From contig JAJEKV010000006.1 in the NCBI GenBank assembly GCA_021234155.1, positions 5,987,727 to 6,051,726 of the forward strand: a DNA stretch of 64,000 nt, read 5' to 3'. The position numbers and the translations under genes were made by a program. How positions within the stretch are numbered: position 1 is the first letter of the stretch; each line of letters starts with the position of its first letter. A model generated the notes under the pieces. The model saw only the letters and a program-made list of their open reading frames with translations. It did no database searches and was not told the origin of the DNA. The stretch comes from Isoetes taiwanensis. Its lineage: Eukaryota; Streptophyta; Lycopodiopsida; Isoetales; Isoetaceae. Below are positions 32,805 through 45,000 of the stretch, one piece after another.

Positions 32805-33720
32805 GGAATTGTGCCTCGGGTGGTCTCATGGAATTGTCGAGGCTTCCCTTGGCGAGAAGGGGGCGATCCCGAACTTCCGTGGCGGCCGGTATGGATCTCA
32901 TCTTCCTCATGGAGACATGGGAGCATCTTTGAGCCTGAGGCTACGATTTGCCGGGGTTACCAACATTTCTCGGTCTTCAATACAATGCAGGGGGCCAGGC
33001 GGGGTCATGGGGGAGTGGCTTGCTACTACGGACAACCTTGGCACATTCGGTTACCCTCCGAGAAGGCAGACGGACACAACCGGTGCCACGGGTTCGTGGT
33101 GCATAATACCGGTGGCAACCCTCTTTTTACGGCGCTGTTATTTCCCTCACGTGAAGCGGACCTTCTATCGCAGACCACCCGTGCGGATAGGATGGACCCG
33201 TGTATGTCGATCTATATGATGACATCTGGCCAAAGCATCGGCGATTGGGTAGGGTCGTCCTTCTTGGAGATTTCAATGCACGGGGGCGGGGAGTAGAGAA
33301 GCCCGGCCGACGATGTCCTGCGGCCTCCCTAGAAGTAGCCCGGCCACGCTGGGTCGGATGACGAGGTCACTTCGCTTTGTGACGGTTGCTCTGCTATGTG
33401 GCATTTTGACTTGATAATTTGCAATGGCCTTTCCGCGGTGGCGATTCTCGCAAGTGCACATGCGCACGGGGACAATCGTGGGGAGGGTCTAGTGTGGTGG
33501 ACTATGTGCTTGTAAGCTGCGCAAGATATGCATCTCATCGATCGTTTCCGGGTGGAGCGCAGAGCTGATCCGGGATGAGGAGGTCGCTTCGGATCACCTC
33601 CCACTTTATTTGGACCTGGTTTGGCGAGCCGCGGAACCCCCCACTATACCCGGCCCTCAGCGGAGTCCTCGGTTGAGACTTCGATTATGGCGGAGAGAGG
33701 ACTACGGCGAGATGCTCATG
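32805..33720 (+). pseudogene. GC-rich LINE, endonuclease domain remnant
   Basis: The frame at 32811 begins with VVSWNCRGFPW, the N-terminal motif of APE-type endonucleases of LINEs. The region continues with HGGVACYYG, the equivalent of the G-G-V block. Later parts (for example GDFNA-like EISMHG near 33275) are out of register. The domain would nick target DNA at T/A-rich sites in family members. This copy is broken by stops and frameshifts. Confidence 0.7.
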
Positions 33721-33916
33721 GGCGCCCTCCGGTAATTCTGAGACCTCCACACTAGAAGCGTGAGAGCGGACCCGGTGACCGCTATTACGGGGATCACGGC
33801 GGACGGTGCTTTGGCGATTGCGTGCGCTCGGGGTCGGCAACATTCAGCGTAGCAGATGGTTTGATGCGGTTAAAAAAGCATAGCGGCGGCTTAAATCAGA
33901 TACGGATCGGTGCAGC

Positions 33917-35500
33917 TTGCGAGGCCACCACCGCGATGCAGCGCCCATCCCGGAAGGACACAAAGTAGCGGTACCTTGCCTTTATCGGCCCGGAGATGTT
34001 GCTTTCTTTGGACACTCATCTCCGAACCTTTTGGCGAGAGTGCCGAAGGCCAGCCCGACCTCGGGGGACATCACACCGGCGGTGGGAACGGTACTGCGGC
34101 GGCTCTATGACCCGCCGAGGGGGCGTGCGCCCATACCCCCACGGGATGGCCCCATTGGTTTCGTGGGCGAGGATGTTGAGGAGGGCACGCAGCGGCTAGC
34201 TAATGGGAAGGCGGTGACCTCGATGGTATCTGGGCGAGTTACTCAAGTGGGCGGGGCGGCGCTTGTGCCGGTCCTCACTACCACGTTCAACGAGCATTGC
34301 GGGGAGGGTTTCCCAGACAATGGACCCAAGCGGGGTTGTTCCCATTCACAAAGGCGGGCGACCCACCTTGTCCGCCAACCAGGGACGATCATGGTCGATT
34401 CGGTATTTTGCCAAACCTGTTGGTGGCATTCTCGAGCAGCGATTGACCTGGCGGGCGGCGGATGTGCGAGCCCTCACCACGAGCGAGCTTTTCGACCCAG
34501 CCACTCAATGATTGACCATATCTTTACGCTGCGGGCGATTGATTGAAGACGGCCGGAATCATCAATTTGGACTTGTATTCTTTGCTTTGTGGACTTCGCA
34601 AAGGCTTTTGATACGGTCCCGGGGAAAAGCCGTGGGCTAGGCTCAAGGTCAACTGGGGCTCCGCTGCCGTGCGAATGCCATATACGGGTTGTATGAGAGT
34701 TGTTTTGGCAGGATGCGCCCGACGGCCAAGCATTCACCAAGTAGCATCGGGTCCGGCGGGGTTGCCCCCTCGCCAACACTTTTTGGCCTCTACATTGTCG
34801 TTAGAGCCACGGCTTTCGAGCATGGGGGGATGGCATACGGCTTTTGCACCGGGTCATCCGCCCGGCTCATCTATGCGGGCGATGTTGGCTGGCTGGCCCA
34901 CACCCGGAAGCTATGCGGTCTCACCCGGATGCCCTAGACACATTTTGTCGCTACTGACATGCGCTGGCGTCAATCTGGCCAAGACTGGGGTGGTTCTCAT
35001 ATCCTCTTCCGTCACCCCATGCCTCCCGCACTCACATATCGGGGACACTGTGGGCGTCACGCCCACCTACAAGTACCTAGGGGTGGAGTTCCCCTCGCCG
35101 CCTCTGGCTGGGAGGCGTCTATCCGCTATGGGTGACAGCAGCTGGAAAGCTTTATGCCATCGAGAACAACGGTCACCGGTGAGCTATATGATTGGGGCCA
35201 TCGGTCACATCTGTTAGGGCACCGGGTCGAGCCCGGCCCTTCATACATGCGGGGTCGAGGTTTGGGGCCGGTCGTCTCTTTGGCGACTGGAATGACTTGG
35301 AGCAGGTGCGAGAAAGCATTTTTGGCACGGCACTTGGGGTGAAACCTTCAGTCCCCTATCGGTCTCGCTGCAGAAATCGGATTCTGCCGCCGCCAGCGGG
35401 CAGCTTTGATAGACACATCGTCTATTTTCAGAAAGTGGTTACTATGGGTGGCCTTCGGCCGGGCTTACTTGTGGCCATGAGTCCCCAGCGGCTTAGGGCC
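33917..35500 (+). pseudogene. GC-rich LINE, reverse transcriptase remnant
   Basis: RT motifs are recognisable in several frames: PIPPRDGPIGF; RPSHSMIDHIFTLRAID near 34490; FVDFAKAFDTV at about 34585-34620; the catalytic box as YAGD (34872-34883) instead of YADD; and VNLAKTGVVL with YKYLGVEF at 34965-35090. The frame changes between the motifs and the altered catalytic Asp show this RT cannot work. Confidence 0.8.
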
Positions 35501-35519
35501 TGTTGGAGGGTAAGAGAGA

Positions 35520-36052
35520 TCGATGGTTCGCCGGATGGAGCGTCGTGAGCACCGAAGCGATCTGGTGAAGCAGCGTGACGATCGTGGCGACTGCGGGAGT
35601 ACCTAGATGCTTGTTTCCTTGGCAAGCTCGGGACCCCATTGCTCTAGAGCACGTCAAAATGGCCCATTACAAGGAGCACATCAACCCGTGTTAGCGGGGC
35701 CCACGGCTCTACTGCGTTCCCGGTGCCCCGAAAAGCGCGGGGACTCATTGCCTCCATTCGGCGAGTGCCCACCATCTTCGCATCGAGGCGGGCAGGTGGA
35801 TTGGGAGCCCGCCGGAGGCGAGCTCGTCGGTCTTTGTCAAGCGGGTGCCATTGAGGATGAGTCTCACACTTTCCGAGTTGCCCGGTGTTGGTCGGATCCG
35901 GGCGGATACGCTCCCTTAGTGCGGCGGACGCGTGCCCTTGCATTTGCTGATGAACACACCGTCGATGCGTGCCACGGGGTCATACATCCAGAGGTGCCGG
36001 ACCTGCGAGGTCACATTTGCCCCGCTTGGTTGTCCGTGACTAGGCACTGAGG
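35520..36052 (+). pseudogene. GC-rich LINE, C-terminal Cys/His region
   Basis: Across two frames one reads HHLRIEAGRW, a PPE turn, then CQAGAIEDESHTF. This is the pattern seen in the LINE at the right edge (HRLEIELGRW, CKVCESGHIEDEGHVF). A truncated antisense copy is at 47342-48090. Confidence 0.75.
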
Positions 36053-36257
36053 GGTGGTGCATGGCCGTGTATATATTGGGATGTTTTACGCATTTTATAT
36101 GATTAGCACAGCTTTGTCGCCGGTGCCGATTTTTGCCACGGTTTTTCCCTCGAAAACCCTTTGGGGCGGGGGTTTTTTAATCCGGGCAGTAATCCGCTTG
36201 CTGCGTTTTTGTATTGGGTCCCATAGACCGATTGGTCTCCGTGGACGATAAAAGTAC

Positions 36258-36280
36258 CTTCCTTCCTTCCTTCCTTCCTT
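36258..36280 (+). repeat. LINE 3' tail, TTCC microsatellite
   Basis: Five CCTT units between the conserved 3' end and the target sequence. The antisense copy has the same tail (GGAA units at 47352-47374). Confidence 0.9.
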
Positions 36281-36862
36281 AAGTAATCCAAATGCAAATA
36301 GTAAGCACGTGTTGATCGTAAGAATTCCAATTTCTATGATTTTTTGACAAGTAAGTAATGTAACTAAGTGCATGCAGTATGAATTCATACACTAGCTTTT
36401 TAACACAAGCAATAAACATGCCAACTTGAGTTTAAATGCAGACCTTTTGTAAGATTTTTTGACAAGTACTGTAAATGAGTGCATGCAGTATGAATTCATA
36501 CACTAGCTTTTTAACACAAGCAATAAACATGCCAACTTGAGTTTAGATGCAGACCTTTCCACTTCTGAAGGCTAGTTGAAAGTAGTTATCAAGCTTTTTA
36601 AAGCACTGGGTGGGTGACATATCACTATCATACCGGAGGCAACATTCTGTTACACAAGTTTCCCTGAGCTTCTGAAGAAGTGTGCCATTCTTTCTGAAGT
36701 CTTCACCGTAGGTCTGTTCAAAGTTTATAAATTCTCGATGCATAAAACGTATCTGATCAATGAAACTCATTTGGAGGCGGTACTCATTATCAATATTATG
36801 AGAAATGGCTAGAACTTTTGCTTCTTCATCAGTTAGACCAACATAAACCTTAGCTTCTACCA
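36279..36862. repeat. tandem triplication, unit C (second part)
   Basis: Continues unit C after the LINE. It includes the internal ~120-bp duplication (36330-36560) and ends at CTTCTACCAC, where single-copy gene sequence resumes. Confidence 0.92.
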
Positions 36863-37861
36863 CTTTTCAAGCAGGATTTTTGCTGTCTTCTTTCATTAGT
36901 TCCTTTCTTGCTTTGTAACTGTGTGTTACAAGACATAATACCGATAGTACTCAAAGTCAGCCTTATTGTACTCTTTTAGAGATGTACATTGATTTGGGTC
37001 AACCATAACAATCATAGGAGTGACTACTGCTTCTTGGTTAGCCCTCATTCTATCTTTTAGAATGTCAACGTGTGAAGCATATAACTTCCTAACTTGCAGA
37101 GACCTTTGTCCAAAAGCATCTTTGGGAGGTCTTTTGATGTGGCTGTAGAGAGCCTCATCATCTCAATAACACGCTTGGTAGCATTGACATGATTCAACAG
37201 CTTTGTGCTCCTATCAACTTTCTTACTTTTAATCACACATCCAAGAGCTCTTTTCTTCTCCTTGGGCACTTCTGATCCCTCAATGCGTTGTACCCTCAAC
37301 AATTTCTTTGACATGTTTTCTTTTGTTTTTAAGCAAGTCCGTATCCAGTGGTCTATCTAATTCTCCACCATCATCTCCATCCTCTTCCTCTTGACTGCTT
37401 GCTTCTTCGTCTTCTTTCCCACTCAATTGTTCTTTTCCACTTTTCACTCCCTCTGATTCATCATCGGGGTAGACTTTACCTACCTTTAGTACTGCTGAAT
37501 TACAAGCCAGAACATTTTGGAGGACATCAATAATATCCTGTTGCACAAAGTTATCAGTTTCTAATATTAAAGTAAACAAACTTAACTGACAATACTTACA
37601 AAAGTTTTAACACTGGCACGGATGTACTCTTTCAAATCAGCGGGAAAACACAATGAGACCTTCATGAAAACACTGTTTAAAACATTTACGCTCTCTTTAC
37701 CAGCGTTAATTATCCAAAATACCACTTGGTTTGCAAAATTATTCCCTCTTGCACTGAAAATTCTTCCAGGGACATAAAAGTCATTCTTCTTTAAAGTTTC
37801 TCTGCCAGAGATGGCTGTTGTGCAAAGAAATAAGCTGTGCGGATGCTTGTCTTGAAATCCT
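36543..37861 (-). pseudogene. gene with ParB/sulfiredoxin-like domain, probably broken
   Basis: Exon 37861-37600 (GFQDKHPHSLFLCTTAISG...) splices in frame through a GTAAGT donor and a CAG acceptor to 37537, reading DIIDVLQNVLACNSAVLK and then an acidic stretch (EDEEASSQEEEDGDDGG). After a frame change come a lysine-rich segment (37314-37100) and AFGQRSLQVRKLYASHVDIL, VVTPMIVMVDPNQ, HSYKARKELM and VVEAKVYVGLTDEEAKVLA. The spacing of a pro-met-x-val strand, an H-S-x-x-A-R segment and a GLTDEEA-x-x-LA-x-x-HN helix resembles ParB-like domains. I infer this; it is not established. Frameshifts near 37290, 37125 and 36920 and an in-frame TGA near 36872 suggest decay. The 3' portion was triplicated leftwards. 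Confidence 0.5.
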
Positions 37862-38870
37862 CTAGAAAAAAAACCATTGGTGATTTAACATTTTGTATCC
37901 TTCATCAGCTTCTCCAGAAGGATTTTTAAACTTCATTTTAGGCGTTTTACTACACAACAAAGCTTTTATTATGCAACGAATTTGCAGAAGATATTTGATT
38001 TAACAAAAACCAGCCAAGTGTTAGAATCAATCATCAGAAATCCTTTTGTCAGAAAAAATGCAGAAAAGCTACTAAAATCTGCAGCAAAAATGACCGATTC
38101 TTGGAGCTTTTAGTTACTTTGCTCTAAATAACTAACTTTCATTGATGTTTTCATCACTTTTCTGCCAATTTCCTTGTCTGTACACCAAAATATCTACTCT
38201 TACTAAATACAAGCAGAAAGAACGATATTCAAGCTGAAAAGAAACAGGTTGACATCCCTCAAAGAGCAAAATATCAGTCACCTCCTTAAATTCAAGATGT
38301 TAAAAGAAATATGCTAGGTAACAGTAAACCAACACAAAATTGTTGCAGCTCTAATCCAATTATATTTTTCCACAACTCAGAGAGTATATTTTGTCAAAGG
38401 TCCAAAGGAGCCTCAAGATCTGGTTGTGCCACACGGGCATATAGTCTAAAAACAAACTTATTTGCTGAAGCTAGAAGTCCCAAGCAAATGGTAAATGGGC
38501 TTTCCATGATTAAAGACCTGTGTATTTCCATTGATACATACCATTGGCTTTTTATGGTGTATCACATACTAACAACACTGTTCTATTTTCTCTGATTTGC
38601 ATGGCTCAGATTTTTCCAATTCACTAATCAATAGGAGAATAATGGTTTAATTATCAGGCACATCCCAATTTAAGAACTTGCACAGAACGACAAATCATTC
38701 GAACTATAACTCTACGACATCCACTGAACTCTGTGTTCATAAAAGGTTTGTTCACTAAACTCTTAGTTCGAACTATAACCTTACATGCATCCACTAAACT
38801 CTCTGTTCATAAAAGATTTGCTCATCTTCCAAAGTAGACTAACCTGATAGCGTTGCTTTATTTCCAGGTG
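37862..38870. other. intron or intergenic, no gene seen
   Basis: AT-rich sequence upstream of the exon at 37861. Nothing is recognisable on either strand. Confidence 0.4.
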
Positions 38871-38882
38871 ACCTAACAGTGT
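38871..38882 (+). repeat. L1 target site duplication, left
   Basis: ACCTAACAGTGT, identical to 46712-46723. Confidence 0.93.
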
Positions 38883-38907
38883 GTGTGTGTGTGTGTGTGT
38901 GTGTGGT
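38879..38907. repeat. (GT)n microsatellite
   Basis: About 12 GT units overlapping the end of the left target duplication and the 5' boundary of the LINE. Confidence 0.95.
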
Positions 38908-39109
38908 GTGTCAGTCCTATGGGAGTGAGAAAAATGTACACGTCAGCACTGTGCGCCATTTTTCTTGAATCTTTTGTCTTATTAGATTCAAACCAATTTC
39001 TTGATAGGTTGTGCTAATCTGTGCTCCTATCTGAAGCAATTACTGGATTAAGATTGCCAGCCTTGTAGGGGCTAGCCTTTCTCATGTTTCCCCTTAATTT
39101 TCCCTACAG

Positions 39110-39406
39110 ATGGATACCAGAATTTTTGCAATTATCAAGCATAATGCAAGATTAACTTGTGGCTTTTTGAAAGGATCTCCAGTGGCTCTCTGGAATTCTT
39201 TGGTCTTGGAACAGTATTTTCCAGAAGATCTTTTCGTTGCTGAATACTCGTTTGTGCCAAGCTCAGTGGAATTTGAGGTAGAAATTGTGGACTCTTGGCT
39301 TCAGGAATTCGTGGGGAAAAAAGAAATCTCTGCTACCGGAATCTTTCATGTGCATTGCGGGTGGAGTGATTCGAAAATTGTGGTTAAGGTGTATTCCGAG
39401 CAATGA
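39110..39406 (+). other. 98-codon open frame in the L1 leader
   Basis: Starts MDTRIFAIIKHNARL and ends with a TGA before ORF1. No family motif. It may be a short upstream ORF or an ORF1 fragment in another frame. The ATG lies about 230 bp downstream of the element's 5' end. Confidence 0.35.
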
Positions 39407-39574
39407 TTCATCCTTTAGTGTAGTTCCCCTTAATTTTTGGCTTTGAGTGTGGCTTTCCACCTTCTGAAAGTTTAATTCTGCTCGTCTCCCTGATTTCTTT
39501 GCCCCTTGTTGCTCCCTCCTGATATTTCGCACATGTTCAATCTGCTTTTGTAGTTTCCACCTGGTTCTTTCTAG

Positions 39575-40980
39575 ATGGCTCTTATAAACAAAAATTACCC
39601 TAAATTTCTTTCTATCCTTCACGCATTTGCCGATCTTGAGCCCTCCGACCGTTCCGATCTTCTCAAGCAACTAAGGTCCTTTCAAGAAAACCCAAAAAAT
39701 GTCATTTTCTTTGGTGATTTTGCTAACTCCTTAATTGAACAGTCTTCTATGGATCCTTTGTCTTCCAAAGTGCCATGCTGGGATAATTTATCCAAGGACC
39801 CCGATTATAGAGGCCAATTACCATGCATGGATCCAGCCCGACAAGTTCCTCTTCCCTATGGTGATAAACGGCCGGAACAGCAAAAATTCCCAGATAAATT
39901 CTTCACAAATGCTCTCGGAACAATTCGATCCTTCAATCCTGCTTTCAAAGCCATGAAAACAGTTACTTTTAAAGGTATTTCTTTGGACCTTCCTTCTGTT
40001 CATGCAAAGTTGATTTCTTTTCATGACTCATTTACTGTTATTGTCAAAATCAATAAGCATGGTCTTAAACTTGACAAACTCGGGCCTTTTGCTTGAACCT
40101 TCACAAAGAAATTCTTATCAATGCTGTTTACTGGTTACAATCTCCTTATGTTATGATTGAATGTGGTAACAAAAGATCTGCCAATCTTTTGCTAAATCGA
40201 GGTCCTTTGACTCTGGAGTCCTTTCAACTCTCCTTTCTAAAGTGGGATCCCAAATTTGAAGTTGCTAATCTGGATAATCTTTGTGTAGCCTCTACCACGC
40301 TTCATGGTTTAAATCCTATCTACTGGAATGAAGACTGTCTCAAACTGCTTTTCGGTTCCATTGGATCCTATATATGCACTGAGTTTTCGCCATATAGACC
40401 TCCCAAATCTTTTGTCCAAATTGATATATCCAAAGAGGTCCCCCTCCAAATTCCCTTCCTTGATGTTTATGGTCAAAAGCCTCCTCTCTCTTAGATGGGC
40501 TGGTCTCCGCCTCCTCATTGTCAAAACTGTAGGGCCAGGCACTTCTGGTATGACTCTTGCAAGGATATCTCACCTTCCACAGAAATGAATATGAATTGTG
40601 ACATCAATCAGACTGAGGATATGGAAGTCAATCAGCAAGTCAAACAGCAAGTCAACCCCAAGGAAAATAAAGAAGCGTGGGCTGTCAAGAGACAACGAAA
40701 TGCAAATACCTTGTGCGCCAGTTTCAAATTTTGACTCTCTCAATAGGAATAGGGACATTGGCCCTTCAAACATCTTATCCAAAGATAAAGACTTTCAGTG
40801 GACCAAAGTCAATGGTAGCTATAAAAGGATTCAGAGAAAAAAAAATTTGAGAGATTCCCAGTCTCAAAATGATATGACTGGGGATGCACCTCTGTTAGAA
40901 ATCAAGCTCAAGATGGAACCTCACGAAAAGGGGTTCGAGAAAGTAAAGGTACTCTACAATCTTTGGGACATCTACTAATG
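39575..40980 (+). pseudogene. L1 ORF1 protein, broken
   Basis: The frame from 39575 (MALINKNYPKFLSILHAFAD) runs to 40096. It continues one register away from 40093 (NLHKEILINAVYWLQ) with FLKWDPKF and GLNPIYWNEDCLK, the pattern of the DUF4283 domain of plant L1 ORF1. A TAG at 40492-40494 interrupts it just before CQNCRARHFWYDSC, a slightly atypical CCHC knuckle. A further frame change near 40700 leads to a Lys/Glu/Gln-rich tail. The family protein binds LINE RNA as a ribonucleoprotein. This copy has two frameshifts and one nonsense codon. Confidence 0.8.
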
Positions 40981-41199
40981 GCATCAACAAGGTCAACAAA
41001 TCTTCATGATACTCTAAATAAAATTATTTAGGATGCCAAAAACATAAATACCAACAATAAGAGTTCACAATTTCTGAACTCTAACAGGGGGTAAGAGTAG
41101 TTCATTAATCAAGAAAAAGACAGTCATGGAAAGGTCTTAGAAAAGGTCTCTCTGACCAATGAGCAGCTTCTATGTGAGGCAATTGACCCAAAGGATACT

Positions 41200-42078
41200 T
41201 TGGTTGAAATGGTGCCTGCTCCAATTCCTGCATCTACAAGTGATAAAAATCACTCTAAATCAAAGGAAAGGACCATGGTCTTATGCAACACTGAAGACTC
41301 AAAGGACAGCAACAGAAATCTAAATGGTAACATCAATCATTCTCAGGTATTGGCTAACCTTAATTCTGAGGTGGATTTGGATGTACTGTTGGGCAATTCT
41401 TACATTGATTCAAACAACCATTCCCAATCTCCCTTTATTGATCTCTCACCAGCCTCTGATCCCTTTCTCCCTCCACCATCCCTCATAGACAGTAATATTG
41501 CTGAGCAATTAGCTTCCTTGCAAGAGGGTCTTTGCTCTCAATCACAGCAAGTATGCCATATTTTGGAGGAAGAGATTGTGCAAGATACTCCAGAAAGGGA
41601 GCTGTTGAATTGTGAACATGGTCAAGATAATTATGGGGAAATTCACAAGGAAGAGGATTTCTGCAAAATGGTTACTCATGCTGCTGAACTACCAGGTCAG
41701 GTTCTCTCTCCTCCTTCTCATAAGCATTTGGAGACCTTTAATAGTGATTGTGATCTTCCTGCTAGTATAAATGAAATGTTTGAATTCATTCCTGGTGGAG
41801 CTTCTGATGTCAGTGATTTGGAAATTGATAAGGAAAATTGGGAGGGTGATAAATACCTAGCTGAGTGTTCTCATAAGGAAGATAATTCCAGACATACCTC
41901 TACCCGAGAGGGAAAATTGGCTAAAGCCAAAAAGTATGATACTCCCCTGTCTGAACTCATAAATTTGCATAATACCCCTGCTGCTAACACTAGAAGTAAA
42001 GTTAAAAGGGAAAGGGAAAAGAGAAAAGATATTAATCTTTATCCTTCCTTCTTTTCTTCTGTTCTTTTTAATCTGACC
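41200..42078 (+). pseudogene. L1 ORF1 C-terminal / inter-ORF frame
   Basis: An open, acidic and low-complexity stretch (Ser/Asn/Glu-rich) that reads directly into the endonuclease start in the same frame. It may be the C-terminal tail of ORF1 or an N-terminal extension of ORF2. No motif is recognised. Confidence 0.5.
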
Positions 42079-45000
42079 ATGAAGATCATCTCCTGGAATG
42101 TAAGGGGTATCAAAGGCCCAATCAAAAGGAGACGTGCCATCTCCCAACTTAGGAATTATAACTCTGATATAATTCTGCTGCAGGAAGTCAAGCTTCCCAA
42201 ATTTGAAATTTCCAATCTCGGAGATTGGATTTACCCTGGAGCCTCTTCCACCTGGATTGAGGCTTCTGGTAGAAGTGGAGGTATTATCATGATATGGAAA
42301 ACCTGAAGCATCTCTCTTTCCATAACTCTCCCTCTAAGATGTGGCAAGCTGTCATATTTCAGTTACAAGACTCCACTTTTGGAGTAATAAATGTTTATGC
42401 CTCCACCAACCCAAAAGAAAGAGAAGCTCTTTGGCCTGAAATCAAATCTTGGATGCATGCTAATCCTATCTTGGACTGGATTATAGGGGGGGATTTTAAT
42501 AACACTCCCTCCTGGAACATGAAACTAGGCAACCATCTCAATATGTCTACTTTAGAGAGATCTAATTGGGACTCTTTTATCTCTGATACTTCATTGGTTT
42601 ATGTGCCTTCCTCTACTGCTTCTTATACTTGGTCTAATAAGCAAAAAGGTGACAAAAGAGTCTATTGTACCCTGGACAGATTTTATGTGTGTAGTCCAAC
42701 CTCATCCCTTTGGGATAACTGCTATGTCACTAGTGATGAAGGCAATATAATATCAGACCATCAGCCTCAATTTTTATGTACTAAGCATTTGACTCAAACG
42801 CCTAGAGATGGCAATGTATCCTACAAATTTAAGCGTGCTTCTGTAGAGAATGACTCCTTTGTTAGAGACTTCAAAGATTTCTATCTTAATATTCCTGATG
42901 AAGGTAATCAGCAGTCAATGAAAAGATTCTATGGCAAAATCAAGAAGGTCAAGAGCTGGATTAAAGGTTGGTCTAAAAGCAAACATTTGGCCAAAACCAA
43001 TGAAAAAGAGCAATTGCTTGCCAAGATGAGGGATATTAGATCTCTCCTTCAAGAAGATCCTCACAATCTGAACCTTCATATTGGTGAGGAACTTCTTGAA
43101 AATTACCTAAAAAGTGTTGAGGAAACTGAGGCCAAAAGCTCTTCCATCAAGTGTAAGATTAAATTTAATAAGGATATGGACTATGGCAGCTCCAGTTAAA
43201 TCTTTAAAATGGCTAAAGTCAGACTGCTTAGAAATGCTATCACTCAAGTTCAGACTGACACTGGAATCTCCCTAAATGACTCCAAGCTTATCAAGTCTTT
43301 CTTCCAAGAGAACTATGCCACTCTTTTTTCCAAAACTCTAACTCAGCAAATTGATCTGGTCAAGGAAAGAAAATTTCTTGATTTGCTGGATGTGATCATC
43401 CCATCTTCTATGGATACTATGGATGATTCTATTGTGACTCCCCCTGGAGAAGATGAGATTTTCAAGGTTCTTAGATCCTTTGGCAGAGGCAAATCTCCTG
43501 GCCCTGATGGTCTTCCTAGTGAATTCTATGTTCACTTCTGGGATATTCTTAAACATGATATCATTTCCATGGTTTCGGGTTTTTGGGAGGTCAATTTCTT
43601 ACATCCTTCAATCTCTGCTGGTTTTATTTCCCTCATTCCTAAAGTGGATAACCCATCTACTTTTTCAGATTGGAGGCCGATCTCTTTAACCAATACCTCT
43701 TATAAGATCTGTGCCAAGATAATTGCAAATAGAATCAAAGTATTTTTGCAGAAGAACATATCTCTCTATCAGTCAGCCTTTCTTCCTAATAGATTTATTT
43801 TGGACAATTATATCACTGCTATGGAAGGTCTTCATTGGAATAGCATCTCCAATCAAAATTGTGTGCTCCTTAAACTGGATTTTAAGAGAGCCTTTGATAC
43901 AGTGAGATGGGATTTTCTTGATCTTGCCCTCTCAAAATTGGGGTTTCATCCTAAGTTAAAGCTTCTAATTCATGGTTTGAATACTTTCTCTCACTCTGCT
44001 GTCATTATTAATGGCTCCCCCTCCCAATTCTTTCCCTTATCTAGAGGAGTCAGACAAGGTTGCCCCCTAGCCCCCTATTTATTCTTGATAGTAGCTGAAA
44101 TGCTTACAAAAGCTGTTCTTCATTTCAAGGAACTTGGGATGATTAAAGGTCTTAATCTGCCAAATAGTGAGGAGTCCCTAACTCTCTCCCAATATGCTGA
44201 TGATACTTTTGCATTTTTAGATGCTGATATATCTAACATTGATTTCTTTCTTGACATTATCAATCAATTTTCTGCTGCTTCTGGGGTCCACCTGAATTTG
44301 GCTAAATGTGTGATCATTGGTGATAATATCCAGCCAAACTTTGCTAATCTTAAGGTTGTTAATACTCATCATGCCTCCACTCTATTAGGTATGCCTTTGT
44401 CTCTCAATTCTAATCTTAAAGGCCTATGGCAGCCTATAATAGACAGAATAAGGAAAAAGTTAAATAATTTCAGAGGTGGATTGTCCTTTGCTGGTAGATC
44501 TATTATTGCAAACTCTGTCCTGGCTAGCACTCACATCTACTTTTCCTCTGCTTTAGTGGCCCCAAAGTCAATCTATTCTGAGATTGAAAAGATAATCAGA
44601 AAGTTCATTTGGAAAGGCTCTCATCTTGTTGGTTGGAATTATGTGTCCAGGCCTAAAAAATATGGTGGTCTTGGTTGCAAGGATCTTTATCTTCAAGCCT
44701 GTGCTCTGGCTGGCAAATACATATGGAAATCCTTCACGAGTAATGCTGGTCCAAAGCCTCTCATTTTATCGATAATTGGCTTTCCCGCTCTCACTTGGTT
44801 GGCCATCCTACAATTGAACATATTCTACCCCGATTCTGTTTTAATGTACTCGTGCTGGTCCAAATACTTCCCCTCTAATGAGAAACTTCATTATGGCTTG
44901 GAATAAGGTGCAATCGCCTATGCTTATGATGAACCTCAAGATCTTAATTTGCAAATGACTATTTTTTGGAATCCAATTCTGAAGAATCATCCTAGTAAGA

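Larger units (their letters stand above)
30532..36278 (+). mobile_element. GC-rich non-LTR retrotransposon (LINE), near full length
   Basis: Inserted in unit C; the empty site is preserved in units A and B. The sequence is strongly GC-rich compared with its AT-rich surroundings. The order is a repeat-bearing 5' leader, a short basic ORF1-like start, an endonuclease remnant, RT motifs, and a C-terminal Cys/His region. The 3' end is a conserved non-coding stretch followed by a TTCC tail (36258-36278). The same 3' end with the same tail occurs at 47342-48090, which defines the true terminus. Several frameshifts and a changed RT active site (YAGD) mean it is dead. Its C-terminus resembles that of the LINE at the right edge of the window. 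Confidence 0.9.

Noticed and set aside
31500-36050. Many long open frames on both strands of the GC-rich LINE
   Set aside because: High GC depletes stop codons. Only frames with LINE motifs were kept.
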